Source: Polynucleobacter sinensis (GTDB lineage Bacteria > Pseudomonadota > Gammaproteobacteria > Burkholderiales > Burkholderiaceae). From it: a DNA stretch of 64,000 bases. A program made the translations under genes and the position numbers. How positions within the stretch are numbered: position 1 is the first letter of the stretch; the number at the start of each line of letters is the position of its first letter. The notes under the pieces were generated by a model, which had not been told where the DNA came from, made no database searches, and saw only the letters and a list, made by a program, of their open reading frames with translations. The stretch is taken from NCBI RefSeq assembly GCF_001595985.1, contig NZ_LOJJ01000003.1, positions 62,001-126,000 on the forward strand, written 5' to 3'. Shown here in pieces: positions 15,592-23,686 of the stretch.

Positions 15592-16358
15592 TGAGTGATC
15601 AAGACAACGCAATCGATGTTCAAAATCTCACTGTAGGCTACGGCTCAAAAGTCTTGCTGCAGAATCTCAATTTCTCCGTAAAGAGCGGGGAGATCTTTGT
15701 TATTTTGGGCGGTTCTGGCTGCGGCAAATCCAGTCTGTTAAAGAATTTATTTGGTCTTTATCAACCGCTTTCAGGAGACGTATTGATTGAGGGCCAAAAT
15801 ATCACTACCGCTCAAGGCGCTGAGCGTCAAAAGATCATGACCAGCTTTGGTGTGATGTACCAGCAAGGCGCTTTATTTGGATCTATGAATTTGCTTGATA
15901 ACGTCACTCTCTTTATGGAGGAGTACACCAAGCTCACCAGGGATCAGATGAATTTATTGGCGCGCTGTAAGCTCGATTTGGTTGGCTTACTGCCTTATGA
16001 AACTTATATGCCTAGTGAAATCAGTGGCGGTATGCAAAAGCGCGCTGCGATTGCCAGGGCGATGGCTCTAGATCCGAAGATTCTATTTTTGGACGAACCT
16101 TCAGCTGGTTTGGACCCCATCACCTCGGCAGATCTAGACAGTACGATATTGGACCTCTCTAAAAACTTGGGCTTTACCTTTGTGATTGTTTCCCACGAGT
16201 TAGCGAGTATTTATTCCATTGCCGACAAGGTGATCATGCTGGATAAAGAAGCCAAAGGCATCATCGCCGAGGGCGATCCCAAGGTTTTAAGAGATACCAG
16301 TCAAGATCCTAGAGTGCATCAATTCTTTAATCGCATTATGAGCAAGGACGCAGCATGA
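15591..16358 (+). CDS. MlaF-like ABC transporter ATP-binding protein
   Basis: A 255-residue ATPase of the MCE transporter. The Walker A motif GGSGCGKSSLLKNL lies near residues 38-50, the Q-loop at MYQQGALFGSMNLLDNV, the signature ISGGMQKRAAIARAMALDP and Walker B ILFLDEPSAGLDPI. The sequence is of the Mla/Ttg2A type (ITSADLDSTILDLSKNLGFTFVIVSHEL). It overlaps the permease gene by one base and the MCE gene by four (ATGA), so the four-gene operon is translationally coupled. Confidence 0.93.
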   Translation: MSDQDNAIDVQNLTVGYGSKVLLQNLNFSVKSGEIFVILGGSGCGKSSLLKNLFGLYQPLSGDVLIEGQNITTAQGAERQKIMTSFGVMYQQGALFGSMNLLDNVTLFMEEYTKLTRDQMNLLARCKLDLVGLLPYETYMPSEISGGMQKRAAIARAMALDPKILFLDEPSAGLDPITSADLDSTILDLSKNLGFTFVIVSHELASIYSIADKVIMLDKEAKGIIAEGDPKVLRDTSQDPRVHQFFNRIMSKDAA

Positions 16359-17269
16359 GTAATAACTCCAATCTCAATTACTTCCGTTTGGGCATTTTTG
16401 TCCTACTGGCAATCGGTGCATTGATTTCCATCATCTTGATCTTTGGTTCAGGGCAGCTCTTTAAAAGGTCATTCATGGTTGAGACCTATGTTAAGCAGTC
16501 GGTAACCGGTTTGGATGCTGGCGCAGCCGTGCGCTTTAGGGGGGTAAAAATTGGTCAAGTGACTGCCATTGGTTTGTCTGGAGATTTTTATGAAAAAGAC
16601 ATTCCGATGGTCAATAAGCTGGAGTATGTGGTTGTCAGAATGCAAATTTTTGGGGATGGTATTCAGAAAGATCATCTTGAGACTTTCATTAAAGACAACT
16701 TGCGCGCGCGAATCAAATCGATGGGGATTACTGGAGTCAATTACGTAGAGCTGGATTTTTATCCTAAGGCGACTCAAAATCTCACTCTCAAATACCCATG
16801 GGAACCAGAATATCCAGTGGTTCCTTCAATGCCTAATCAAGCGGATGAAATAATTTCTGGCATTCAGAAGTTAATTGGAGCACTCAACGAACTGAATATC
16901 GATGGAACCCAGAAGAAGTTTGATACGCTTTTAGGAAATCTCAACAAATTAATGGCAGGCGATGGTAGGGATAACTCTGGGCTAATTAGTTCAGTGAAAG
17001 ATCTTAATGTCTTGTTAGATCGCATTGCTAAAGTTACCGATAAAGATCAACTTAATATTTTGATGCGTGAGTTAATCGCCACCATGGTTTCCCTGCGTCA
17101 AACAGTGTCCTCTGTTCAAGGTGATACGACTGTTACCTTGGAAAACCTGCGTCAAGCAAGCGAGCAGTTAAATGAATTTACTCGTGTGGCCAGTCAATCT
17201 CCATCTACCTTAGTTTGGGGTGAGCCGCCTGCACGTATTACACCTCCAATGAATGGAGCTCAAAAATGA
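16355..17269 (+). CDS. MCE-domain (MlaD-like) substrate-binding protein
   Basis: A 304-residue protein anchored by one N-terminal membrane segment (LGIFVLLAIGALISIILIFG, about residues 11-30), followed by an MCE domain (VETYVKQSVTGLDAGAAVRFRGVKIGQVTAIGL) and a long, partly helical C-terminal region. MCE proteins form hexameric rings that carry lipids across the periplasm. It is longer than E. coli MlaD (~180 residues), and the C-terminal helical tail suggests a tube-like extension as in PqiB/LetB-class proteins or a longer needle. Confidence 0.9.
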   Translation: MSNNSNLNYFRLGIFVLLAIGALISIILIFGSGQLFKRSFMVETYVKQSVTGLDAGAAVRFRGVKIGQVTAIGLSGDFYEKDIPMVNKLEYVVVRMQIFGDGIQKDHLETFIKDNLRARIKSMGITGVNYVELDFYPKATQNLTLKYPWEPEYPVVPSMPNQADEIISGIQKLIGALNELNIDGTQKKFDTLLGNLNKLMAGDGRDNSGLISSVKDLNVLLDRIAKVTDKDQLNILMRELIATMVSLRQTVSSVQGDTTVTLENLRQASEQLNEFTRVASQSPSTLVWGEPPARITPPMNGAQK

Positions 17270-17922
17270 GAACCAAGATCTTTAAGAACAACTGTTTCAC
17301 AAGGTTTGCTTTAGCGGCGCTCCTGATCGCCACACTAACGGCCTGCTCCTTGCCTAAAAGACCAGCATTAGAGACCAGCAGTTGGATGTTGGCACCCGAG
17401 AGAACTGGTGCGCCGTATCAGCCTCGCACAGATTTATGGTTAAAGATGGGCAATGTATCTATGGCTACTCCATTTGATGGAAAGTCGCTGGTATATCGCT
17501 TGAGTGATCAGCGCTATGAAAAAGATTTTTATAACATTTATTCTGCGCTGCCTAGTGAGATGATTGGTAATGCCACTCGTCAGTGGCTCAATAATTCCCA
17601 AATCTTCATGATGACAGTAGGTCAGGGAAATGCCTTTTTCCCTTATTACTACTTACAAACTTCTGTCGAAGAGTTTTATGGCGATTATCGGGTTCGCCCT
17701 GAGGCCGTTGTGACGGTTGAGTTTTTTCTGACCGCCACTGACCCTAAAAAACACAATCCCGTGATTGGAAAGAATCGCTATACCAAGCGTGTCGTGCTTA
17801 AAGACAATACCCCTCAGGCATTGGTTTTGGGGCAGCAGGAAGCTTTAGCGCAAATTCTGAAGGAATATGAGGCTGTATTGTATAAATACGCTGGTAATTT
17901 GCCGCCACCCTTAGGGCAGTAG
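17266..17922 (+). CDS. ABC-type transport auxiliary lipoprotein (PqiC-like)
   Basis: A 218-residue lipoprotein. The signal peptide ends in a lipobox (LTAC, Cys27), predicting attachment to the outer membrane. The remainder fits the auxiliary lipoprotein family found with MCE systems, like PqiC, which docks the periplasmic lipid tunnel at the outer membrane. It overlaps the MCE gene by four bases and ends the operon. Confidence 0.85.
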   Translation: MRTKIFKNNCFTRFALAALLIATLTACSLPKRPALETSSWMLAPERTGAPYQPRTDLWLKMGNVSMATPFDGKSLVYRLSDQRYEKDFYNIYSALPSEMIGNATRQWLNNSQIFMMTVGQGNAFFPYYYLQTSVEEFYGDYRVRPEAVVTVEFFLTATDPKKHNPVIGKNRYTKRVVLKDNTPQALVLGQQEALAQILKEYEAVLYKYAGNLPPPLGQ

Positions 17923-17967
17923 TGATTTTGTAGTAGCCGTACATATTCAATAGAAGATGGAGAAGAC

Positions 17968-18753
17968 ATGGATTTAGGACTCAAAGGTAAGGTTGCTTTG
18001 GTAATGGCATCGAGCCGTGGTTTAGGTCAGGCAATGGCCGTATCGCTTGCGCGTGAAGGCGTAAAAGTAGCGGTGACCGGTCGCAATGCAGAAGGCCTAA
18101 AAAAGTCTGTGGAGCTGATTGAGGCTGCCGGTGGCAAGGCGTTGGCCTTGAGCTGGGATTTATCTGATGCCTCTGTGATCGACGCTCTTGTGACAAAGGT
18201 GGAAATCGAATTAGGTCCCATTGATATCTTGATTAACAATACTGGCGGACCGCCACCAACGCCTGCCGCAGGTCAAGATCCCGCTTTATGGCAAAAAAGT
18301 TTTAACGATATGGTGTTGTCTCTTATCGCCATTACTGATCGCGTGCTGCCAGGTATGCGTCAACGTAAGTGGGGGCGCATTATTACTAGCACAACATCAG
18401 GCGCAATTGCTCCGATTAAAAATCTGGCGATTTCTAATACATTGCGCGCAGCCTTGCTTGCGTGGTCTAAAACTCTGGCAACAGAAGTTGCTGCTGAAGG
18501 CATTACTGTAAACGTGATCATGCCAGGTCGTGTTGCTACTGATCGTCTGCGTCAATTGGACGAGGCGCGTGCTCAGCGTGAAAACGTTAGTTATGAGGCA
18601 GTAGTTCAGGCAAGCTTGAGGCAAATTCCAATGGGCCGCTATGGTGATCCAAAAGAATATGGTGATACTGCCGCATTCTTAGCCAGCCAGAATGCTTCTT
18701 TCATTACTGGTTCCGTGATACGAGTTGATGGTGGTCAGGTACAGGCGATCTAA
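17968..18753 (+). CDS. SDR-fold protein lacking the canonical catalytic Tyr-Lys pair
   Basis: A 261-residue short-chain dehydrogenase/reductase homologue. The nucleotide-binding loop reads MASSRGLGQAMA instead of TGxxxGxG, the NNAG motif reads NNTGGPPP, and the catalytic YxxxK position reads Ser156-N-T-L-Arg160 (LAISNTLRAALLAW). The C-terminal family motif (ASFITGSVIRVDGG) is normal. Annotation as 3-oxoacyl-ACP reductase is common for such proteins, but without the Tyr and Lys ordinary SDR chemistry is doubtful. A related subfamily with NTGGPPPG and SNxLR exists in many bacteria. A good ribosome-binding site (GGAGAAGAC) precedes the ATG, and the FtsX-like permease follows after five bases. 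Confidence 0.85.
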   Translation: MDLGLKGKVALVMASSRGLGQAMAVSLAREGVKVAVTGRNAEGLKKSVELIEAAGGKALALSWDLSDASVIDALVTKVEIELGPIDILINNTGGPPPTPAAGQDPALWQKSFNDMVLSLIAITDRVLPGMRQRKWGRIITSTTSGAIAPIKNLAISNTLRAALLAWSKTLATEVAAEGITVNVIMPGRVATDRLRQLDEARAQRENVSYEAVVQASLRQIPMGRYGDPKEYGDTAAFLASQNASFITGSVIRVDGGQVQAI

Positions 18754-18758
18754 TCGTT

Positions 18759-21236
18759 GTGTTACTCAATTACTTTCGAGGTATTCAAAGAGAATTTAGA
18801 TCGAGTGAGTTAGTGTGGCTTTTTGTCGCACTAACACTCTCTGTCACCGCTTTATCTAGCGTCGCATTTTTAGCCGATCGGATGCAGCGAGCATTTCAGT
18901 TTGATGCTCGTCAGCTTTTAGGCGCTGATCTACTCTTGGTTGGTGATCAGCCATTAGCAGAACGGTTTCTTGTTGAAGCTAAGGAGCGACAGCTTCAGCT
19001 TGCACAAACTATCGTTTTTCCAAGCATGGCAACCGTTGGGGTGCAAAGTAAGCTTGCCTCTTTAAAGGCGGTAAGCCCCGCTTACCCTCTACGGGGGCAT
19101 CTCAAGGTCTCTCCCCAGGTGGATGCTCAGACTCCTTCCCCGGGTTCTGTATGGGTTGATCCTCCGATGTTGGCGAGTTTGAATGCTCGGGTGGGCGATC
19201 AAATGCGACTAGGGGACAAGCAATTCTTAATCGCTGGCGTACTCGAGCGTGAGTTAGATCGCGGTGCTGGTTTTATGAACTTTGCGCCACGTGTCATGAT
19301 GTCGCTAGAGGATTTACCTTCTACAGGTCTGATCGGTCTGGGTAGTCGAGTAACTTACCGTTTGTTGTTGGCCGGAGACGATCAGTCTATTGCGTCTTAT
19401 GAGCAATGGGTAAAGCAATATATCGAATCCGAAGGTCTGCGAGGTTTGCGTATCGAGACCTTAGAAAACGCCCAGCCAGTGATGCGTAAAACGCTGGAGA
19501 GGGCAGAGCGATTCCTTTCCCTAGTCGCCTTATTGACAGCCATGGTTGCGGCAGTTGCAATTGCCTTATCAACCCGCCGCTACGTCTTTAAGCAGGCTGA
19601 TACCTGCGCTGTGATGAAATGTTTGGGCGCAAGTCAAAAGATGATTTTGCTGGCACAACTCAGAATACTACTGACTCTTACCGTTCTTTCTGCTCTTTTT
19701 GGCGCACTCATTGGCTACGTCGTTCAGGAATTATTGATGTGTATCTTGGGCAATTTGGTAATGGGGAACTTGCCAGATATCTCGCTTTGGCCTGTAGCTT
19801 GGAGCGTTTTATTGTCCCTTTCTTTGTTGATGGGTTTTGCTGGCCCTCCATTACTAAGTCTCATAACAATTTCTCCCATTCGCTTGGTTAGGAAAGAGCT
19901 GGGAACGATCAACATCAATGCCTTATGGGTGGCTATTTTTAGTATTGTGGCTTGCCTGGCTTTAATCGCCTTGGCTGCACGTGACTGGAAACTAGCTGCT
20001 TGGGTAAGTTTAAGTTTTGGTCTAGCGGTTGTGTTGTTTGCTGCTATTTCTTGGGGAGTATTACGCATCAGTAATGGTATTTTTTCTCGTTGGGGAGAAC
20101 ATAGTTTTGCCGTGCGCTTTGCATTGAAAACTCAAGCGCGTCGTGCAGGATTTGCGGTGATGCAAATTACCGCTTTAGGAATCGCATTAATGGCTTTATT
20201 AATGATCTTATTGCTTCGCCAAGATTTATTGGCTGCATGGCAGGGCAGTATTCCGCTTGATGCACCAAACCGATTCATGATTAACGTTCAGGAGGAGCAG
20301 AAGCAAGCAATTGCGAAATCTTTATCTGCCGCAGGCGTATCTCAACCTAGTTTTTATCCGATGGTACGTGCTCGTCTGATTGAGGTTAATGGAAAGTTAG
20401 TTAGTCCAGACGACTATGCTCAGGAGAATGCGCGTCGCTTAGTTGACCGCGAATTCAATCTTTCTTATACGGATCGATTACCAGAAGGAAATCGCGTGAC
20501 TTCCGGCCAATGGATTGCAGGTGATGCGCCTCAAATTTCATTGGAGGCGGGGATCGCAAAAACCCTCAATCTTAAGCTGGGTGACTTGATGACATTTGAG
20601 GTAGCTGGTGAGAAAATTGTTGCTCCGATTACCTCATTGCGAAAGTTGGATTGGGGTTCTATGAGAGTGAATTTCTTTGTCATCATGCCTCCAGCGCAAC
20701 TAAGTGGTATGCCGCAATCTTGGATTACTTCTTATTATCAAAATCCCACAATCGAAGGATTGGATCATCAGCTTTCTCAGTCCTATCCGAACCTCACTAT
20801 TGTTGATGTTGCTGCGTCTCTTAAGCAGATTCAAGATGTTTTAGATCGCCTCTCTTCAGTTCTGGGATTGCTGTTTACTTTTACTATCGCAGCTGCAATG
20901 TTGGTTCTCATATCGGCTATTGCCGCTACGCAAGATGAGCGATTTAGAACTGCCGCGCTCTTGAAGGCGGTAGGGGCGTCACGTACTTTGCTGGGAAAAA
21001 TTGCTATTGCTGAACTTTTAACCATTGGCTTGTTGGCCGGTGTCCTAGCTGGTTTAGCATCAGGCTTTGCTGCTTGGGCTCTTGGTCGTTTTGTGCTTGA
21101 AATTGAGTTCCATGCATTTATTGAAGCGCTCACGATGGGGGTGATGTTCGGTGTGTCAGCCTGTCTCTTGGCAGGCTATCGCTTTCAAAGAAGAATTCAG
21201 ACGACTACTGCAATTGATTGTTTGCGTGAGGTCTAA
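18759..21236 (+). CDS. FtsX-like ABC transporter permease (YbbP type)
   Basis: An 825-residue membrane protein with two FtsX/MacB-type domains. Membrane segments occur near residues 15-37, in clusters around 245-450 and 470-500, and three at the C-terminus (~695-815), with large extracytoplasmic domains between. This is the layout of YbbP-like permeases, often paired with an ATPase of the LolD/YbbA type for extraction of lipoproteins or export. No ATPase gene is adjacent; the SDR-fold gene takes its place five bases upstream. The start is GTG (18759) with no clear ribosome-binding site. The substrate is unknown. Confidence 0.85.
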   Translation: MLLNYFRGIQREFRSSELVWLFVALTLSVTALSSVAFLADRMQRAFQFDARQLLGADLLLVGDQPLAERFLVEAKERQLQLAQTIVFPSMATVGVQSKLASLKAVSPAYPLRGHLKVSPQVDAQTPSPGSVWVDPPMLASLNARVGDQMRLGDKQFLIAGVLERELDRGAGFMNFAPRVMMSLEDLPSTGLIGLGSRVTYRLLLAGDDQSIASYEQWVKQYIESEGLRGLRIETLENAQPVMRKTLERAERFLSLVALLTAMVAAVAIALSTRRYVFKQADTCAVMKCLGASQKMILLAQLRILLTLTVLSALFGALIGYVVQELLMCILGNLVMGNLPDISLWPVAWSVLLSLSLLMGFAGPPLLSLITISPIRLVRKELGTININALWVAIFSIVACLALIALAARDWKLAAWVSLSFGLAVVLFAAISWGVLRISNGIFSRWGEHSFAVRFALKTQARRAGFAVMQITALGIALMALLMILLLRQDLLAAWQGSIPLDAPNRFMINVQEEQKQAIAKSLSAAGVSQPSFYPMVRARLIEVNGKLVSPDDYAQENARRLVDREFNLSYTDRLPEGNRVTSGQWIAGDAPQISLEAGIAKTLNLKLGDLMTFEVAGEKIVAPITSLRKLDWGSMRVNFFVIMPPAQLSGMPQSWITSYYQNPTIEGLDHQLSQSYPNLTIVDVAASLKQIQDVLDRLSSVLGLLFTFTIAAAMLVLISAIAATQDERFRTAALLKAVGASRTLLGKIAIAELLTIGLLAGVLAGLASGFAAWALGRFVLEIEFHAFIEALTMGVMFGVSACLLAGYRFQRRIQTTTAIDCLREV

Positions 21237-21258
21237 AGCACTGTCTCATCGCCTTGAA

Positions 21259-21795
21259 TTACGATAATGTGACGAGATTTTTAGGTAGCTCAACTAAGCG
21301 AGTACCGCCAAGACGATCGGGCAAACTTTGGCGTAACAATGGATTTACGCGATGAAGGTAAATGGTCAATGGCCAGAGAAATAGCGCAACAGTAAATAGC
21401 ATTTCAATGATCTGCCATCTATGAAAATCTAGGAGCCACTGCAAAAGAATGCAGGGTACAAGCCATAGAGAAGCAAATACATAGCGCCATACTGCTTGTC
21501 GGCGAGTGAGGTTATAGCCGCCGGGACCAATCATGCGTACACGCCATGTTTGCATAGCTAATGTTTGCCCTGATTTTGTCCAATACCAAACAAAGTAGAT
21601 ACCAAGGACGGCATAGAGATACAAGAAAGTTAACCAGCTTGGCAATGAGACGCCAAACAAAATACCCAAACCTAAGTTGGGCAGAAGAAATGTAAAGGCC
21701 ACTACACCCAGCAGAACAAGTTGTTCATAGAGTGCACAAGACACACGTCGCCAAAATTTCGGAGCGGGTAAGACGTTTAATTCTGCAGGAGTCAT
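21259..21795 (-). CDS. RDD family membrane protein
   Basis: A 178-residue inner-membrane protein with an RDD domain: Arg at the start of the first helix (FWRRVSCALYEQLVLLG), Asp near the end (SLPDRLGGTRLVELPK) and three or four membrane segments. The domain's role is unclear; some members move Na+ or other small solutes. It is the last gene of the sigma factor-DUF3619-DUF3106-RDD set, a conserved arrangement in Burkholderiales, and ends head-on with the FtsX-like permease gene. Confidence 0.85.
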   Translation of the reverse strand: MTPAELNVLPAPKFWRRVSCALYEQLVLLGVVAFTFLLPNLGLGILFGVSLPSWLTFLYLYAVLGIYFVWYWTKSGQTLAMQTWRVRMIGPGGYNLTRRQAVWRYVFASLWLVPCILLQWLLDFHRWQIIEMLFTVALFLWPLTIYLHRVNPLLRQSLPDRLGGTRLVELPKNLVTLS

Positions 21796-21801
21796 TGCAG
21801 A

Positions 21802-22437
21802 TTAGGGGTTGCTTGAGCTGCTGTCCGAAGCGCCAGGTGCGGGCGTTTCAACTGCTGGTGTGCTTGGTGCGGCAGTTGGCGCTAGACTGGGTTTTTGCGT
21901 AATGGGATGTTGTTGCAAGGTTGGGGCGCTTGCGGCAGTAGGCTTTTTCTTATTCACCTCTGCTTGGGCAAGTTTCTTCTTTTGCTCGTCACTTAATTTT
22001 TGATAAGCGCTCCAGGCCTCTGCTTTTTTCTCAGCGGGGAATTTCAGGCTGCTTAAATAATTTTCGCGAGCAATGCGACGATCCCTTTGGGAGAGGTTGG
22101 ACCAGCTTGCCATGCGTGACTGTAGGCGCTGTTGATCGACTTCGCTCATTTTGGGGTAGAGGTTAGCTACTTGAATCCACTTCTTACGGCTGTCGGGGAG
22201 CATGTAGTCCCAGTCGCTTTCGAGGGGCGCCAGAATCTTTTGTTGCTCTGGTTTTAAACCTTCCCAAGTGCCATCAGGCTTCTTCTCGGGAATTCCGGTG
22301 GTTTTGCCATGCGATCCAGAAGGAGTGGTTTGCGCCAAAGCCGATGCACTCTGAGTCAAGCAATATCCACCCAAGGCGAGTATCAGCAAGCTACTGAGGG
22401 CGAGTGAGGCGCTAATGGATCTCCAGATTTTTAGCAT
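21802..22437 (-). CDS. DUF3106 domain exported protein
   Basis: A 211-residue protein with an N-terminal signal peptide or anchor (SLLILALGGYCLTQSASALAQT), then a DUF3106 region of repeated short helices (LKPEQQKILAPLESDWDYM, SEVDQQRLQSRMASWSNLSQRDRRIAREN, LSDEQKKKLAQ) and a low-complexity Pro/Ala/Thr/Ser tail from about residue 165. The Gln/Lys-rich helical pattern is reminiscent of periplasmic stress adaptor proteins of the CpxP/heavy-metal-sensor type. The function is unknown; it is probably co-expressed with the sigma factor gene upstream. Confidence 0.8.
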   Translation of the reverse strand: MLKIWRSISASLALSSLLILALGGYCLTQSASALAQTTPSGSHGKTTGIPEKKPDGTWEGLKPEQQKILAPLESDWDYMLPDSRKKWIQVANLYPKMSEVDQQRLQSRMASWSNLSQRDRRIARENYLSSLKFPAEKKAEAWSAYQKLSDEQKKKLAQAEVNKKKPTAASAPTLQQHPITQKPSLAPTAAPSTPAVETPAPGASDSSSSNP

Positions 22438-22459
22438 GCGTTATGCGGGGTCAGTATTT

Positions 22460-22927
22460 TTAAGAGGGAGCTTTGGATGAGTCCAAGCCATCTTTATCTG
22501 AGTCTGCGAGAGGGCCATTTTTTAGGAAACCCATAAAACCGCTATCTGCGTAAGCATCTGGTGGAACATCATCCGTTAGGAGGGCGGCATCAAGCTCGGC
22601 AATGTCGTTGATCCGAGATTCTTGCTGCCATTGAGCAATTCCAATCAGTCCAAAAACGAGAACGACTAAGGGTGCAACCCAGCTGAAGTTATCCCAAAGT
22701 GAGCGTGGCCCTGAAAACCAGTTTCCAGTGGAATTAGCCAATACATGCTGTTGAGCACGAATTTTTTCTGGTTTTTGAACCGAAAGCGCTTTTAAGCGAG
22801 CTGCATACAGGCGATCTTTGATGCCTGCAGGCAGGGATTTTGATCCGTGGCGGAGCAGGGCGGCAGTAGCTAGACCAAACTGGTCAACTTCTGTTGAGTC
22901 TAAAAGATCTTCATTCATGCGGTTCAC
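22460..22927 (-). CDS. DUF3619 membrane protein, possible anti-sigma factor
   Basis: A 155-residue protein with one membrane segment (about residues 84-102, WVAPLVVLVFGLIGIAQW), a polar N-terminal part of ~80 residues that would be cytoplasmic, and a short acidic exported tail. It matches the DUF3619 family. It overlaps the ECF sigma factor gene by four bases, the usual position and topology of an anti-sigma factor; no zinc-binding HxxxCxxC motif is present, so the role is an inference. Confidence 0.8.
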   Translation of the reverse strand: MNRMNEDLLDSTEVDQFGLATAALLRHGSKSLPAGIKDRLYAARLKALSVQKPEKIRAQQHVLANSTGNWFSGPRSLWDNFSWVAPLVVLVFGLIGIAQWQQESRINDIAELDAALLTDDVPPDAYADSGFMGFLKNGPLADSDKDGLDSSKAPS

Positions 22928-23493
22928 AGCGTAATTCCTTTTAATTTCAATGCTTTAGCTAGAGCCTGGGTGGCTCTTGAGCAGTGGGTTTTGACGCTTC
23001 CCTCGCTACAACTCATAGCAAGGGCAGTTTCAGTAATGCTCAGCTCATCCCAATAACGCATCAGGAAGGCTTCTCGTTGACGGGCAGGCAATTTTGATAT
23101 TTCTGACTCTAGCGCCTCTAAAAGTTGGCTCTTTTCGAGTTTTTGTGCCCCATCTTGGTGAATTTCGCTATCGTCAGGCGCAGAAAGTGACTCGAGAGGG
23201 TCAAAATCATCATTTTCATCTGATTTTTTACCCATGCTGGAAAAGAGGCTAACCCAAGTATTGCGAACTTTTTGGCGCCTAAACCAGTCATGAATGCGAT
23301 TTTGCAAAATTCTAGTAAAAACGAGGGGGAGCTCCGCAGCAGGGCGGTCGCCGTATTTTTCGGCTAGCTTGATCATGGCATCTTGAACGATATCCAGAGC
23401 TGCATCGTCATCTCGCACAGCATAGACGGCTTGCTTAAAAGCGCGCTGCTCAACACTGCTGAGAAAATCAGATAGTTCTTGGGGGGAAGCCAT
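22924..23493 (-). CDS. RNA polymerase ECF-type sigma factor
   Basis: A 189-residue sigma-70 family factor with region 2 (AFKQAVYAVRDDDAALDIVQDAMIKLAEKY, then FTRILQNRIHDWFRRQ) and region 4 (ISKLPARQREAFLMRYWDELSITETALAMSCSEGSVKTHCSRATQALAKAL). The linker between them is long and acidic (GKKSDENDDFDPLESL). The group is commonly annotated RpoE/sigma-24-like in Burkholderiales. It heads the four-gene minus-strand set with DUF3619, DUF3106 and RDD. Its regulon is unknown. The divergent neighbour is ilvB. Confidence 0.9.
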   Translation of the reverse strand: MASPQELSDFLSSVEQRAFKQAVYAVRDDDAALDIVQDAMIKLAEKYGDRPAAELPLVFTRILQNRIHDWFRRQKVRNTWVSLFSSMGKKSDENDDFDPLESLSAPDDSEIHQDGAQKLEKSQLLEALESEISKLPARQREAFLMRYWDELSITETALAMSCSEGSVKTHCSRATQALAKALKLKGITL

Positions 23494-23686
23494 TCAGCGA
23501 ATTAGACCTGAATCAGATTGAATTCGTCTATTTTAGGGGATTACTATAGAATATAGGGCTTACTACCTAGAATCTCATTTACGAAGTGGTTTTTTCCGGT
23601 AGCAGCGCCGTTCGAACTCAGGCCACAAGCAGGAGACAGAACAGACCAAACAATTTTTTGCCGAAAATTGCAAAGGACGAAAGAAA
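23494..23686 (+). other. 193-base intergenic region before ilvB
   Basis: It must hold the promoters of the sigma factor (minus) and ilvBHC (plus) and a long ilvB 5' leader ending in AAGGACGAAAGAAA before the ATG. TATAGA/TAGAAT-like -10 candidates occur around 23545-23552 without a well-spaced -35. No branched-chain-rich leader peptide or terminator hairpin was found, in contrast to leuA. Confidence 0.4.
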
